Source of the DNA: Brachypodius melanocephalos
Taxonomy: Eukaryota; Chordata; Aves; Passeriformes; Pycnonotidae
Direction: 5' to 3'
Assembly (NCBI GenBank): GCA_013398615.1
Contig: VZSR01001685.1
Coordinates: 27,915,714-27,979,713, forward strand
Length of the DNA stretch: 64,000 nt
Shown here: piece after piece, positions 50,566-62,690 of the stretch
How positions within the stretch are numbered: the stretch's first letter is position 1
How the letters are laid out: each line of letters starts with the position of its first letter
The notes under the pieces: generated by a model
What the model saw: only the letters and a program-made list of their open reading frames with translations
The model's database searches: none
Told to the model about the DNA's origin: nothing
Made by a program: the position numbers and the translations under genes

Positions 50566-53239
50566 ATTCTTGAATACTTTTCTCAACCTGGGCTTGAACA
50601 GTCTTTCTGTTGTATAGCAAAGGTGCCAGTTTTCCTTTAAATTCACACCTTTAAATATCATAAAGATATTTTTGAGAGAGCTCTAGTTTTGCTGTGAAAT
50701 GTTGTGCAGTGCAGAATTCTTTATTGCACTTGTACTGTCCTTCTGTCTTGGACTACCTGCAGAGTCCCCTGACAACTAAGGATTAGAAGGAAATTATGAG
50801 TTGCAGCTGTCATTTTTTGTGTGTGTGAATGCTAATAATATTCTGCTCCAGTGGGTAGATGAGTCTGTCTTCCCAAATTTGGCAAAGGTTTTCATTCACA
50901 TAGCACTGAAAACAGAACATTTTTTCCCCCTCTTCACAAGGGTGATTTTTCATGTGGATCAACTATGTGTTATTTTCACTGAGACAGCTGGGATATTTTG
51001 ATCTCTAAGTAATTTTTTACATGTCTGGTTTTTCCAATATGATTTTTTTTGCTTATTCATAGTCCTTGAAAGGGCTGGTTCTCATTACTGATGGATAAGT
51101 GCACATTGCAGCTCAATATGAAATAGTTGGGTGGAGAGAACAGCTGTTGATACTTTCATAATAATTTAGAAAGTCAGTGGGTTGTAGCTACAAAACAAAT
51201 GAGCCAGATTGTGCACCTTAACCACGTTGAGTTTGAATTTACATTTAACCAGTTTTGTTTCCTTGCAGAAAGAACATTACTGCATGAATAGTCCCATAGA
51301 TCAATGGAAGTACTTATGGAACGCAGTACTGCTAATAAAAACCTGGCAGAACCTCATTCTTTTCTCTGAAATTTCCACCTGCCTCTGCTGAGCTAGTTTT
51401 TCTCCCTTCAGGAAAGCTACTCTGAACTATTGGAACTGTGCTCCAGTTCAGCTGATAACAGTAGGCAGTTTTTGTAAGTGATGTGTTATGTGGCAGAGGT
51501 TACCATTCTCAGTCTGTAGGCAGCTACGTTGGTCCATAGTTTAGAACCCCACACTATCTCCTTCTCTTTCCCCCCCTGCCAGTACTAAATACAGCAGAGA
51601 ATTCCTGGTGCCCTAAGGCCATGATTAGCAGGCGTGTCTGTCTTTTGTGTCCGGGTTCTCTTTTTTTTCCCCTGTTAAAGGTGGCTGCATTTCTCCCTCA
51701 ATGCTAAGGAAACATAACTTCTGCTTTGAACAGCTAATCATTGGTCTTCCCCAAAGAGCTACATTTACTGATCCACAGAAACAGAAAATAAGAGCAGAGA
51801 GGAAGCATCATGGAATCCTAATATTTTGTTCCACTATAGGAAGAAACACCCTGTGGGTATTTAATGAGTTCTTGGGCAGAGCAGCCCACAGTGCGAGATT
51901 CCTCAGTGTTGATGTTAAGTGGCCTTCACTGCCGCACAAAATTTTACGCCATTGGCAAACCTGTCTGCAGCTCATTTGATTGCTATTAAATTTTTCTTTC
52001 TTACCTTTCTATACATTCCTGTATTTCTAAAGAGTGTGACAGAAAGAAATTAAATAAAGCAAATTAAATAAATAGTTTTGACAGAAACACAAGATTTGCA
52101 TTGGTAATCTTGATTGATTGTTTTCTTTGAAACGATATTTTGGTAAGACTGTTGTTTTTATAGAAACAGATTTACTGGAACAGAGGTTCATGGCATTTAA
52201 GAATATTTCCTAAACTGGCAGCTACTGGAGCAGCAGAACTTTTCAGAATGGTGTGTATTTACAGGCTCGATTGCCTGAGAACAAGAGCCCACTCTTGACA
52301 AAATGTCATGACCTTTCCCCATCAGTTTGTCATTGTTAACTTTCCGGTACACTGAAACTAGCCTTTAAGAACTAGAGGTGATGGTGCCTTGTAGTTCTAA
52401 AATATTTAGCCTTGCCTACAAAACCTCAAATGGTCAAAAGGATACTTTGACTACAAATATTGGGAAAAAGTCCTTAATGCTTAATTGCTGTCTGTAATTA
52501 CAAACCATTGTCTATAAAGAAGTAGAAAAGATCAAGATTAAAAGTTACAGAGATTTTATTTTACTGCCTTCAACTCTTGGTCACTGTTTTATCTGGAGCT
52601 ACCTCTGTCAAAAATTCCTTTTGTCAGATCTTACTGTCTAGCCTGAGATGATTTATGATACTATTCAACTTGGCGTCTGAATGGTTGTGGCAATGATTAT
52701 ATGCTAACTTTTCTCCCCTATTTTCATTTCTATTGATTCAGTTAGTTTTTCTTCTGTGTTGGCATAAAGATGGTCTATTTCGAAATGTGAAAAACATGCA
52801 CCCGTAGGAATTAATTTCATGCATTTTTCTTTCATGGAAATCTTTGTAACATTTTCAGAAGCAATATCCTTTAATAAAAACAAAGCTTCCAAACTAGTTG
52901 TACAGGGAAATACAATTCAGACTAGTTTAATCTTTTATGAGCTAGTGTATGGCCACTTTTTAATTGTAAGTTTCTGCAGTTTTTATCATGTTTGATTCAT
53001 AAATGTATTACTTCACATTAGGCTACAGTGAATTACCATCAGCACATTTTACTTGTCTAGACTATAACCTCTTAAATATAATTTATGTCCTGATAATGAA
53101 GGTAGGGATGTACAGGACCCTGAAGCACTACCCCTTAATGCATCTTTCTTGTGTCTTTGTTGAACCTTTTCCTCTATGCATATCTGTAGCTCTCTTCTAT
53201 CTTATTTGTCACCTTGGTAGACCCACCACTTGGCAGGGC
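50566..53239. other. Unique non-coding stretch
   Basis: No gene recognised. The 110-codon plus frame 51647-51979 shows no domain. This interval lies between two same-strand LTR-like blocks that are not copies of each other, and it contains no retroviral gene, so it is not a provirus interior. Confidence 0.55.
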
Positions 53240-53978
53240 AGAGTTCTACAAAGGCAAATGCAGGATTCTGCCCCTGGAGAAGCATAATCTGTACAGGATG
53301 GGAGCTGATTTGCAGAAAAGCAACTCTTCGGAGAAGACCTAGGGGTCCTGGTGGACAACGAGCTATCCATGAGCCAGCAGTGTCCTTGTGGTCAGTAAGA
53401 CTGGTGGTATCCTGTGGTGTATTAGGGAGAACATCGCCAGCAGGTTGAGGGAGGTGATCCTGCCCTTCTGCTCAGTCCTGGTGAGGCCTCACTTGGAGTG
53501 CTGTGTGCACTTCTGGGCTCCCCAGTTCAAAAGAGATGAGGAACTACTGGAGAGGATCCAGTGGAGGGCTACAAAGACCATTACAAACATCTCTCTGATG
53601 AGAAAAGGCTGGGTGAGCTGGGGCTGTTTAGCCTGTAAAAGACAGAGGTGCAATCAATAGATCATTTGTCAATACATGCACATATCTTAAGGGTGGATAT
53701 GAAAAGGATGGTGCCAGACTCCTTCCAGTGCACATGGGCACAAACTGAAACACAGGAAGTGCCTTCTGAATATATGAAAAAACTTCTTTACTGTGAGAAT
53801 GACAGAGCACTGGAAGAGGCTGCCCAGAGAAGCTGTAGAGTCTCCTTCTCTGGAAAAATTAAAAAGCTACTGGACATGGTCCTGTGCAACCTGTTCCTGT
53901 GCTTGAATAGTGACACTGAGCTAGATGATCCCCAGACGGCCCTTCCAACCCCAATGCTTTTGCTGTTCTGTGATTCTG
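53240..53978 (+). mobile_element. CR1 LINE, 3' ~0.74 kb, plus strand
   Basis: This sense-strand CR1 follows the order of a canonical copy closely: GGCAAATGCAGGATTCTGCC, GGGGTCCTGGTGGACAACGA, CATGAGCCAGCAGTGTCC, GTGAGGCCTCACTTGGAG, GGGCACAAACTGAAACACAG, ACTTCTTTACTGTGAGAATG, CAACCTGTTCCTGTG, then CCCTTCCAACCCC and the terminal TTCTGTGATTCTG. It covers the thumb and C-terminal part of the reverse-transcriptase protein and the 3' end. A conserved block of the canonical sequence before GGGCACAAACTG is missing, a small deletion. The reading frame is broken. An LTR-like block on the opposite strand begins 38 bases after its end. Confidence 0.93.
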
Positions 53979-54016
53979 CAGATCTGTTCAGAAGCTGAAA
54001 TTGATCAGACACTGGC

Positions 54017-54535
54017 TGCCACGGGGCGAGGGGGAATCCCCCGCAGCACCTTTTCTAAGGGTCCCTGGCCGGCAGGGATTGTGGCGTTAAAGATAGCGAG
54101 ACAGCATGGTCAGGCGTGTGTTGTAAAATAAAATGTTTAATAACAAAATAAACTTAGGAAAATACAAATAAAAGAGTTAAGATGAGCACAGCAGAGAGAC
54201 AAGCTCATCCGCCTGCTAAAACAGCCTGAAAATGCTGTTGGAGCCTTTTGTCTTCTTTTTTACTTGATGGTTGAGGATGTTCCACCGGTCAGTGGAGGCA
54301 GGTGTAGGTCTTGACAGACAGGGACAGGGTCCAGTCGGTACCGGATCCTTGACATTGGACCAATGGCAGCAAGCAGCGGCAAGAAGGTTCTAGCTAGTTC
54401 CTAAAAAAGTCTAAAGGTAAACTGAATCCTTCTTCCTTGTAAGGAAAAAGTGTGGGTGTGCATTGCTACAACTGGCAGATTGTTGATTGTCACTAAAATA
54501 GCTCTAAAAGTTGTTTAACCACAATAGTCACAACA
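54017..54535 (-). mobile_element. Probable solo LTR, minus strand
   Basis: On the minus strand the block starts TGTTGTGACTATTGTGG and ends at CGCCCCGTGGCA, giving TG...CA ends over ~519 bases. It has ATTAAA (plus coordinates 54141-54136) inside an AT-rich R-like stretch, then a GC- and CpG-rich end resembling a U5 (54017-54115), and a G-rich run with C-rich partner that could form a hairpin. No matching target duplication is visible on the flanks (ACTGGC left, GGGGAT right), so an end may be misplaced or the flank eroded. No retroviral genes adjoin it. Confidence 0.62.
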
Positions 54536-54582
54536 GGGGATTAACTTTTCATCCCAATGCACAGTGTACTGACAGCATTATA

Positions 54583-54614
54583 GTATGGAGATATCTCTGT
54601 ATGGAGATATCTTC
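54583..54614 (+). repeat. Tandem duplication, 16-bp unit
   Basis: GTATGGAGATATCTCT at 54583-54598 is followed by GTATGGAGATATCTTC at 54599-54614, differing only at the end. A local duplication. Confidence 0.85.
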
Positions 54615-57600
54615 GTTTTCCTAGAAATCAGGGTGTTGGAGATGGAGATAAGTTGAAACACTTGCTAATATATGCTATCAAGAGCAAAATAAGTAAAAGA
54701 TGAACAGAGAGGCAGACTCTTCCAGTTGCAGGAGGATGTGAAGATTATTATCTAGGCATGTTCTCGTGATGACATCGTCTGTTATATGATATGGGAATGA
54801 CCAGGAGAAATTCTCTGCTCAGGAGCACTGGCACGGAGCTGTGACTTCCACAGGATGACAGAAGGAGCTTTGCTCTGTAAGGATGTCAGGGAATCTTGTG
54901 CATAGCTTTAAGTGCTTACAGGAAGAAATGGTATTAGCAAATGTTAAAACACATCAGGACCTGCAGGGAGATTATAAAAGGTACCCCAACAAAATGGGAA
55001 CAAAGAAATTACCTGCTTTGCAAAATTTTGTGTCTTATTAGTGTCACTGGTACACTACCAGTGTGGTGCTACCCAACAGAAAATGTGTCACTGCTAATTT
55101 TGCTTGGCTACAAGACTTTTAAAATAGAAATGGCAGCTGAAACAGGTATAGTAGAAAAAAACATACAGAGAAATTAAGTCTACAAGAGGAAGAGAGTAGT
55201 ATATACTCAATATAGTCAATAAATCTAAAAAAGATTGAGTGCATTACAATGGGATTTATTTTGCATTCCATAATCAAAGCCAAGAATTCCCACTTCCACT
55301 ATATTTATAATAGATATTTCTTCTTCTATAGATTTCCAATGCACTGGAAGTGAATTAATATCAAAATCTATTTCTTTTAGCTTCCCCATATCTAAACTTT
55401 AAACATAAGGGTATTTTATATAATCTGACATAAGTCTTTTCACAGTTACGGTATTGAGAGGTTATAAAGATCATTAAAACCAATGGGGTACCCTCAATGA
55501 AAATGCAATGATAAAGCCTGTGCCTTTTTGTATGTCTTCCTTGGGAGCATGAATATATTGAGTGATAATCTTACAACTGCATCTCATGTGTTATTTACAA
55601 TATAAATGATGCTGAAATTCAGGCAATTAGTACAAACTCTTACAGAGCCAGAGATGCAAGCGGCAAGTTGAAGCAGCACAAAATCCATCAGTGCTGCTAG
55701 ACATTTTTTTTGCTGCCTTTCTGAGCGAAGTTAATTCTCACTTTCAACAGGCTGTGAAAACATTCCAATAAAATATTTTTTTAAATTGTAAATCCTTCAG
55801 GATTTGCATTCAATTCTCCCACAGTCACACGTACCTTAAACACAGAACGCACATGAGAAGCCACCAAACTCTCTTCTGGTTATCTCCTAGGAAATACCTG
55901 ATCTCCAGCATACAAGGCTCCAAAACGGTGCATTGTGAATCAATTCTGCACTATAGATACGAATAAATTCCTCTTAGTCCTCTTAGAGCTCTGCTCTACA
56001 AGACTATTGTATTGTTTTTTCTTATGTCAGGTGGAAACTGTAAGGAAAATAGTACTTTCCTTGGTTATTTTTATTTTAAGGTTGCAGTAATAATGGCAAG
56101 CATTGTGGAAAGTAATGGGATCCTGTATGACGGAGCTATGGGAAGCTGTCTCCTTTAGTTTTTCTGTTTTATAGCAGTATCACGTTTCAAAAAATGCTGA
56201 GCCAAAAATATGCAAGGCCAAGAATTTTGCGGCCTGATACCTAGCCTTGTCCTAGTGGAATATTGACCCAGTAAATAGATAAGCTTTAGGAAGAGCTTGG
56301 AATATGGTCCAGGACAGGACAAGACACTCCACAAGCTCAGAGTTTAGTGTTTTTCTCTGACAGGTGAGACATTTTGGCTTAGTTTGCTCCTATTTTAGCA
56401 AAAATAGGAGAAAGCTGTGTGTCTACTTAAGAATGAACATTTGGGTCACTGAACTGCTGGTATAAGGACTGGCATGTTTCTTTCTTTGAGGCTGTAGTCA
56501 AAAAGGAGGAAGTGATTATCTCAGTAAGGAGGACCATGCCTTCTGATTCTCAGCAGTAGAAGATGACTCCCTCCTGTACAGAGATTTGTATCCAAAACCC
56601 ATAAAAAAGCAGGGGTCTCCAGATCCCCATCTCCTACAATGAACATCTAGGTACTTTGTGGATGCCATGCTAAGACTCCAGAGTTATATTAACATTTTCC
56701 AAGTGTTAATGCCAGTGAAAAAAAAAAATCATCTCTGTTTACTTCCAGTTGGTAATTCTTTTCATTTTACTTGTTCATCTTGCATCCATCTCCAGCTATA
56801 TTTGTGTCACTCTCTGTATGCAAGAGTAAATGGTTAAATGAATGGAAAATTCTTAGATGAGTTGTGCCTCTAACAAAATTACCATGAACAGGAGCCATAG
56901 GCACCTTGTTCTTCCTCTGTAACAGAGTGAATGAATGTGAGAAGATGGGGCTGGCACTGTGAAGCCGAGCCTGATTCCTCCATGAGGAGCAACAACTATC
57001 AGTAACAATAATCATACTGGGAAAGAGAATTTTTGCCTCTCTACTCACTTTTGCAGCAGTGACATTTTGTGTTGAACATGTAAAGAGCCCTGAAATATCT
57101 TCTCTTGTACAAAAACAAAAATATTCAATATGAAGATCTTGTGTCTGCGTGCATTTCCATGCAAACTGAAATCTTTACTGTATCCCATTGTCTTGATATG
57201 ATGTGAATAATGTGAGTAAAACTTTCATGCAACTGCATCTGAGTGAATGTTACCATGTAAGGTCTTATTTTATATCATTACATTAATTTACACAGGAGAA
57301 AAGAATGCTGCTGTTCAAGCTAAATAAGAAAATTTGCTTTTAAATTTGTATAGAACTATAAACAAGCTAAATAAAGCTACATCTCTTCTGTGGTATGTTT
57401 TTGATGCAGGATCCATGCATTTTTAATGCATGTGACTAAAACAAAAGCAAGCATGCTGTTGCACATCCTATGAGTCATGATTTAAACAGTTATAATTTCT
57501 AACTTATTTTGGAACTTGAAATCTAAACACTGGATTTAGCAATCCAAATTCTGTCGTCCAGTTCTTTTAAATTATTACTATGTGGAGCAAGGAAAGAAAT

Positions 57601-58956
57601 TTGTTTTATCGTGCTTTTAAGTTTATTTCCTTTACAGATTATTTGCTTTACAGACTAAATTTTGTAAAGTTACAGTTATTTCATAATTTTCGATTTCAAT
57701 TTCTAACTGCTGGTATGAATAAAATAATTATACCAGAACCTGACTATACTGACAAAGATGTAAGGTGATACCCCCATATGGTAAATGAATATTTTGATTT
57801 CAACTTTTAGTTCTCAGTAAAGAAAAGGTCCTGCATTATGTCTGTTGCTCTGAAAGCCAGTCTGCAGTATTTCATGTACATGTCAAATTATGCTGCATGG
57901 ATGAACTCTGGTGATTAGGGACACAGAAGAGCTTTCTTACAGGTTCTATTTTGCAAACCCTAATGTAAAACATTTGATCTCCTCTCCTATTGTTTGTGCT
58001 CATCTTTAAAACTATTAGAATTTGTATTTACATGTCCTTTTCTTGGAAAAATTACTTGCAACAGGTAAGTAAAACATTTATCCTTTGTGGGTAGATTAAT
58101 GCTTTCACACGCATTATATGGTCATTGGTAAGTTTAACAATATTCCATACTAGTAAAGACTTGAATTGAGCCTTGCAAAACTGGATTATGTTCTATGCAA
58201 GCTTTATGTTTACACTTTCAGTCAGCAAAATTAATTTCCTTCTGTGGTGACATCTTTATCCCTTATTTATGCTGTATTTTACATTTGTTTTATTGTTACG
58301 GAAAAAAAGGAGAAGGAGTGAGACAGGCTGAAGTTGTTTGCTCATGTTCTTAACAGTGTGGAGCCTTGGTTACATCAGAGTAATGTACCATTGTGGGAAC
58401 AAATGCCAAGCTGGTTGAACAGTGAACTGAAAATCAAAGTTTACAAAGTTACAATTAAAAAAGCCTTCAGGTTTTTTTTCTTGATTTCTGAAATGAAGAC
58501 AGAGAAAAATATTAGAAAAACGACCTTCCATGCCACTGTTGTAATGTCAGGGCTTGATGGCTTACTTTGCAATGATATCAAAGACCAGAATGCCTCTCCA
58601 CAAGACTCTGCTTGATGAAACCCATGGCAGACTTCTGGCATGGGATCTAGGGTGAATCCATTGGGGAAAAGCAGGAACGTGTGATTCTGCAGCCTGAGCT
58701 GTAACCATGCTCCACAGTGTCTGGGCAGCAGATGTTGAGAGGAGTCTGACCATCTGTGAGTGGGGGCAAAATAACCCTGTGTCCAGAAACTTTTCCCTCT
58801 GTAAGTTGGAGGATGAGCTGTGTCCTCACTTCCTTACTCAGGTGAGGGAGCTGCCAGCACCAGCCCACTACAGCTGTGTAGGCTTGGAGCAGACTTCGTG
58901 TAACCAGATTGCCATGTGTTCAGTGACCACTGCCCAACATTTTTTGGGTTCTTGTT
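54615..58956. other. Unique non-coding stretch
   Basis: No gene or interspersed repeat recognised. An 8-base perfect inverted repeat with a 3-base loop lies at 57414-57432. Confidence 0.5.
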
Positions 58957-59042
58957 ATTTGCTGTTGTTGTTGTTGTTTTGTTTTGGTTTTGTTTGTTTG
59001 GTTGGTTGGTTGGTTTTTTGTTGTTTTTTTTTTTTTTTTTTT
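58957..59042 (+). repeat. T/G-rich low-complexity tract (TTG, TTTTG, TTGG, poly-T)
   Basis: Runs of TTG, then GTTTT, then TTGG, end in about 20 T. No signs of a mobile element beside it. Confidence 0.9.
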
Positions 59043-61864
59043 AAATGGTACATTCAAAACTCTACAGAGAGAAATACAGCTATCACTCAGGAAGTGTGGA
59101 AATAAAAATTTGGAACGGGTCAAAAAATTCTGGCTCAGCTCTGAGAAAATATGCATATAAAGGGAATGCATTCTTGAAGATATATTTACATTTAAAGAGT
59201 TTTACTTAGGTAAACCATAAACTTAAAATAAAGCAAAGAAAGATTAGAACAACAGGTGAGTATAACTCAGTATAATTGTATATTAAAACTGTATAAAAAA
59301 TGCTAATTTTTGACAGTCTTGTTATTTGATATTATTTTCTTCCCTGGAGTTTTCTCTTCCAAGAAAACTCTCCAAAAATCAGAAAAAATAGTAAGATGAA
59401 GTAACAGCAGCCAACAATGTCCTCTGCAAAAGTCTTTGCTTCATTGTCAGCACGATATTGGGAAAATTATTCTACATTTATGATTATACTATTTGCTATC
59501 TGTTGTTTGCAATCACTCATTATTCGTTGTGGTAGAGACAGACAAGTATCTGATGTTTTTGCCTTTGATATTATGCTATTACTAATGTTCGCACAACATT
59601 TTCTAATATCCATGGGCTTTTTTAACATGAAATTGCAAACTCTGAATATTATCCCTCCATCTAGCTTGTGTGGAGTAAAGCTACTCACTCTGAAGAGTAC
59701 ACTCTACCTAGAGTTCATCCACACAAATTTGGATGGAGAAATGGCCATCCTGACCCTGAGGCCAGGATGAAATACAGATTACACAGAATTATCAAGTGCC
59801 TTTCCTAATTTTTATTCATAAGCTTCTACAAAAGCAGTACCAGAAATTTAAAGGTTTCATGAAAGAGCTTGACTTCTGCCCCTTGCCCTGAAACTTCTGC
59901 TGACGGTGGAATTAGTGCAACAAAAAGAAATGTCAGAATCTTCATTCAAAAGTCTGCACGTGTGACAGGGAAATTTGAGTTCCTTTGAGAGGAAGAGTAA
60001 TGGTATCCTTTGCTGTTTGTAAAAATGAGTAGAATTTCAGTCTGATAAAGAGGAATTAGATCTTATTTTTAAAAACATGTATGTTGGGAATGGTTATCTG
60101 AAAAACAATGCCTACTTATGACAAAGACCTATATTTCCAAGCAAACAAACTCTGACTCTGAAAGGTCCCAGAAGAGAGGGCATATATACCCAGATAAGCT
60201 TTATTTCAAACAAAACCAAGAACTATTGACCAAAGCAAACTGTTGATATGAAAGTCCTAGAATTGCTTTGAGAATGCTCTAAGATGTTTCCAGAAGAGGC
60301 TCAGTATATGCACTATTATTAGAGTCACCATTGCAACAAAGAAAAATGCACAAACCAACGGTATATTTGTCTGAACAAGTCAGTGCAGGACTAGGGGGCT
60401 GCATAGCATAGCAGACGTTAAGTAGTCATACTTGTTACAGGGAAAACAGTGCATATGCCAATATACAATCCCAATTGAGAACGGGCAATAAAAGCAGTAT
60501 AAATAAAAAACTATAACAATAAAAACAGTGTAGGTAAAAGTAAAAACTTCTAGTAATAACTAGAATTTATATTTGTTTAGCAAAGAAATGTGTCTCTTAA
60601 AATACTCGGGACCTGCTTTCACAAAAACTTTACTCTCTCAGGAATTGCATCATTTAGGTCCTTTGAAAATAAGCCTCTGAGTTATCCATTTAAAATAAAA
60701 AAGATAAACCTATTCCCAGGTGTTTTTATGGTGGTGATAATTCCCCATTCTCACTCTTTTGAGACATAGCACATTCTGAAAACAAAACCTCTATGATAAA
60801 AAAAAACTTCTTCTCTGACAGAATTGAAACAGATAAAGTGAATTGTATACTCATAAAAAGTATGAAAAAGGAATTCAGAGGAAATCTTAAGGAAAGAATC
60901 TGTCACTACACCAGCATGATTCACTTTGTTGTTGCTATTCTATCCCAATTTTTAGTTAATTGAAAAAATGTGTGATTAGAACATAATCTGTTGGAATGAA
61001 AACACCAATATCCATTTGCTGTTTCTACCAATAAAACTTCCAGTACTTGTCTGCCTGGTACAGTTAAAATCTGGAGAATCCAAGATATTTGTAAGCTGTC
61101 TTCAATGTTAATATGAATAAAAATGGAGCACAATTATCATAAATATTTCTTGCTACAATACAAAGCATAAAAAAAAATAAATGAACTGTGGTTAGTGCTG
61201 GAAACTTTGAACTACTATTTATAGCAAATAAATTTGTTGGTTTACCTAGTCTGTCCATATCCAGGAAAAAATACCCAAAGAAACTTTGCTTGGTTTCTGC
61301 TTCTAAAGCTTGAAGAAAACAGACAAGGAGCAATTGTGGCTTCTGGTTTTATTAGTAGTTGAACATAGGAGAAATACAACTCCAAGTGACAGAATGTATT
61401 TAGGTGTTCCAAAAAAAACAATATAGTCAAATTAATGAGTTGAAATAACATGTGAAAAGAGTCAGTTGAATAAATACAGACTGTATTTAAACTAAGATAA
61501 ATATTCCATCCATGAGGCTGTCACAGAGAAAAGAAAAATAAATAAATAAAAGAGAGACAATGTTCGTTTCAATGGCTGTGAGTCCTGATCTGCAAAGGCT
61601 TTCTGATTCTGAAGTCAAGGCAAGTGCTTGTTTATAGGCAATGCAATTAAGCCATGACTTTCTCCAGGGCAAGTGCCTGACTATGTGGGAAGGATCCATC
61701 CCCCATCGATGGATTTTAAAGAATTGAAGGACACTATTAAATATTCTTCAGGAGAACAAACACCATTGCTGGTCATAGCCTAACAAAATTTGGTGAGGAC
61801 TCTGGCTGTGTATAAAAGAACTTCTACCTCCCACTGTACTTGATGCAAGTGGAACCAGAACCTT
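59043..61864. other. Unique non-coding stretch
   Basis: No gene recognised. The 117-codon plus frame 59417-59770 includes two hydrophobic segments, but AT-rich DNA gives such Leu/Ile/Phe-rich frames by chance and no family is recognised. Confidence 0.5.
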
Positions 61865-62408
61865 CCTTTGTCAGAGATGCTCATGGCCTGAATGGGTGTT
61901 TTACTGGATAAAAAACTGGCTTTATGGCCTGGGCCAGACAGTCAATGGAGTCACATCCAGCTGGCAGCAACTCACAAGTGGTGCTCCCTAGGGCTCAGTA
62001 CTGGGTCCAGTCCTGTTCAATGTATTTATCAGTGGCTTGGGTGAGGGGGTTGAGAGCACTCTCAGTCAGTTTGCAGATGACACCAAGTCTGCTGGAGGGC
62101 AGGAAGGCTCTGCAGAGGGACCTGGACAGGCTGGATAGATGAGCTGAGGACAATGGTAGGAGGTTCAACAAGACTAAATGTTCCTACATGAGGTTTACAA
62201 TAACTCCATGCAGTGCTACCGTGAAAGAAAAGTGTCTGGGAAGCTACCAGTGGAAAAGGACCTGGGGGTGCTGGTTGACAGCAGCTGAACATGATCCAGC
62301 TGTGGCCAGGTGGCCAAGAAGGCCAACGGCCTCCTGGCCTGTATCAGCAATACTGTGGGCTTCATGATCTCAGAAGTCTTTTACAACCTAATTGATTCTG
62401 TGACTCTG
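61865..62408 (+). mobile_element. CR1 LINE with FADD motif and internal deletion (first of a head-to-tail pair)
   Basis: Sense CR1 sequence begins near GATGCTCATGGCCTGAATGG and runs through AAAAACTGGCTTTATGGCC, GGTGCTCCCTAGGGCTCAGT and the palm motif FADDTKS (FADD codons 62070-62081), then GGACCTGGGGGTGCTGGTTG and GGTGGCCAAGAAGGCC. After TACTGTGGGCTT it jumps straight to a CR1 3' terminus (CAGAAGTCTTTTACAACC, then GATTCTGTGACTCTG, ending near 62408). The region between, thumb and C-terminal tail, is deleted. Stops interrupt the frame, so the copy is dead. Confidence 0.88.
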
Positions 62409-62690
62409 TGGCCAGTAGGAAGAAATGGCCGCAAGTTGCAGCAGGAGAGGTTTAGATTAGATATTAGGAAAAATTCTTCCACTCACAGGGATGTTGAGCA
62501 TCATAACAGGCTGCCCAGGGAACTGGTTGAGTTTCCATCTCTGGAGCTGTTTATAATCTGCATAGATGTGGCACTTAGGGACATGGTTTAATGGTGGACT
62601 TGGCAGTGTTAGCTTAATAGCTGTATTTAGTACAAGTGATATTAGAGGCCTTTTCCAACCTAAATGCATCTGTGACTCTGTATGATGGTC
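62409..62690 (+). mobile_element. CR1 LINE 3' fragment (second of a head-to-tail pair)
   Basis: Directly after the first terminus, CR1 sequence resumes inside the protein tail: GCAGGAGAGGTTTAGATTAG encodes the FRLDIRKNSSTH block, then NRLPRELVEFPSLELF, then GGCACTTAGGGACATGG, GGACTTGGCAGTGTTAG and a second 3' end with CTTTTCCAACCTAAATG and GTGACTCTGTATGAT. Two complete 3' ends in the same orientation point to two insertions, the later one landing at the end of the earlier, or to a rearranged tandem. Confidence 0.88.

Noticed and set aside
50566..54016. Possible provirus between two same-strand LTR-like blocks
   Set aside because: The two blocks are not copies of each other, and the interval contains a CR1 and no retroviral coding sequence.
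57240..57500. Well-ordered AT-rich stretch that looks like a conserved non-coding element
   Set aside because: Conservation cannot be judged from one sequence; appearance alone is not evidence.
59417..59770. 117-codon frame with two hydrophobic segments, like a small membrane protein
   Set aside because: No family recognised, no promoter or splice context; T-rich DNA readily yields hydrophobic frames.
62310..62591. 93-codon plus-strand frame that could be mistaken for a host gene
   Set aside because: It crosses the join between two CR1 copies and encodes CR1 protein-tail sequence.
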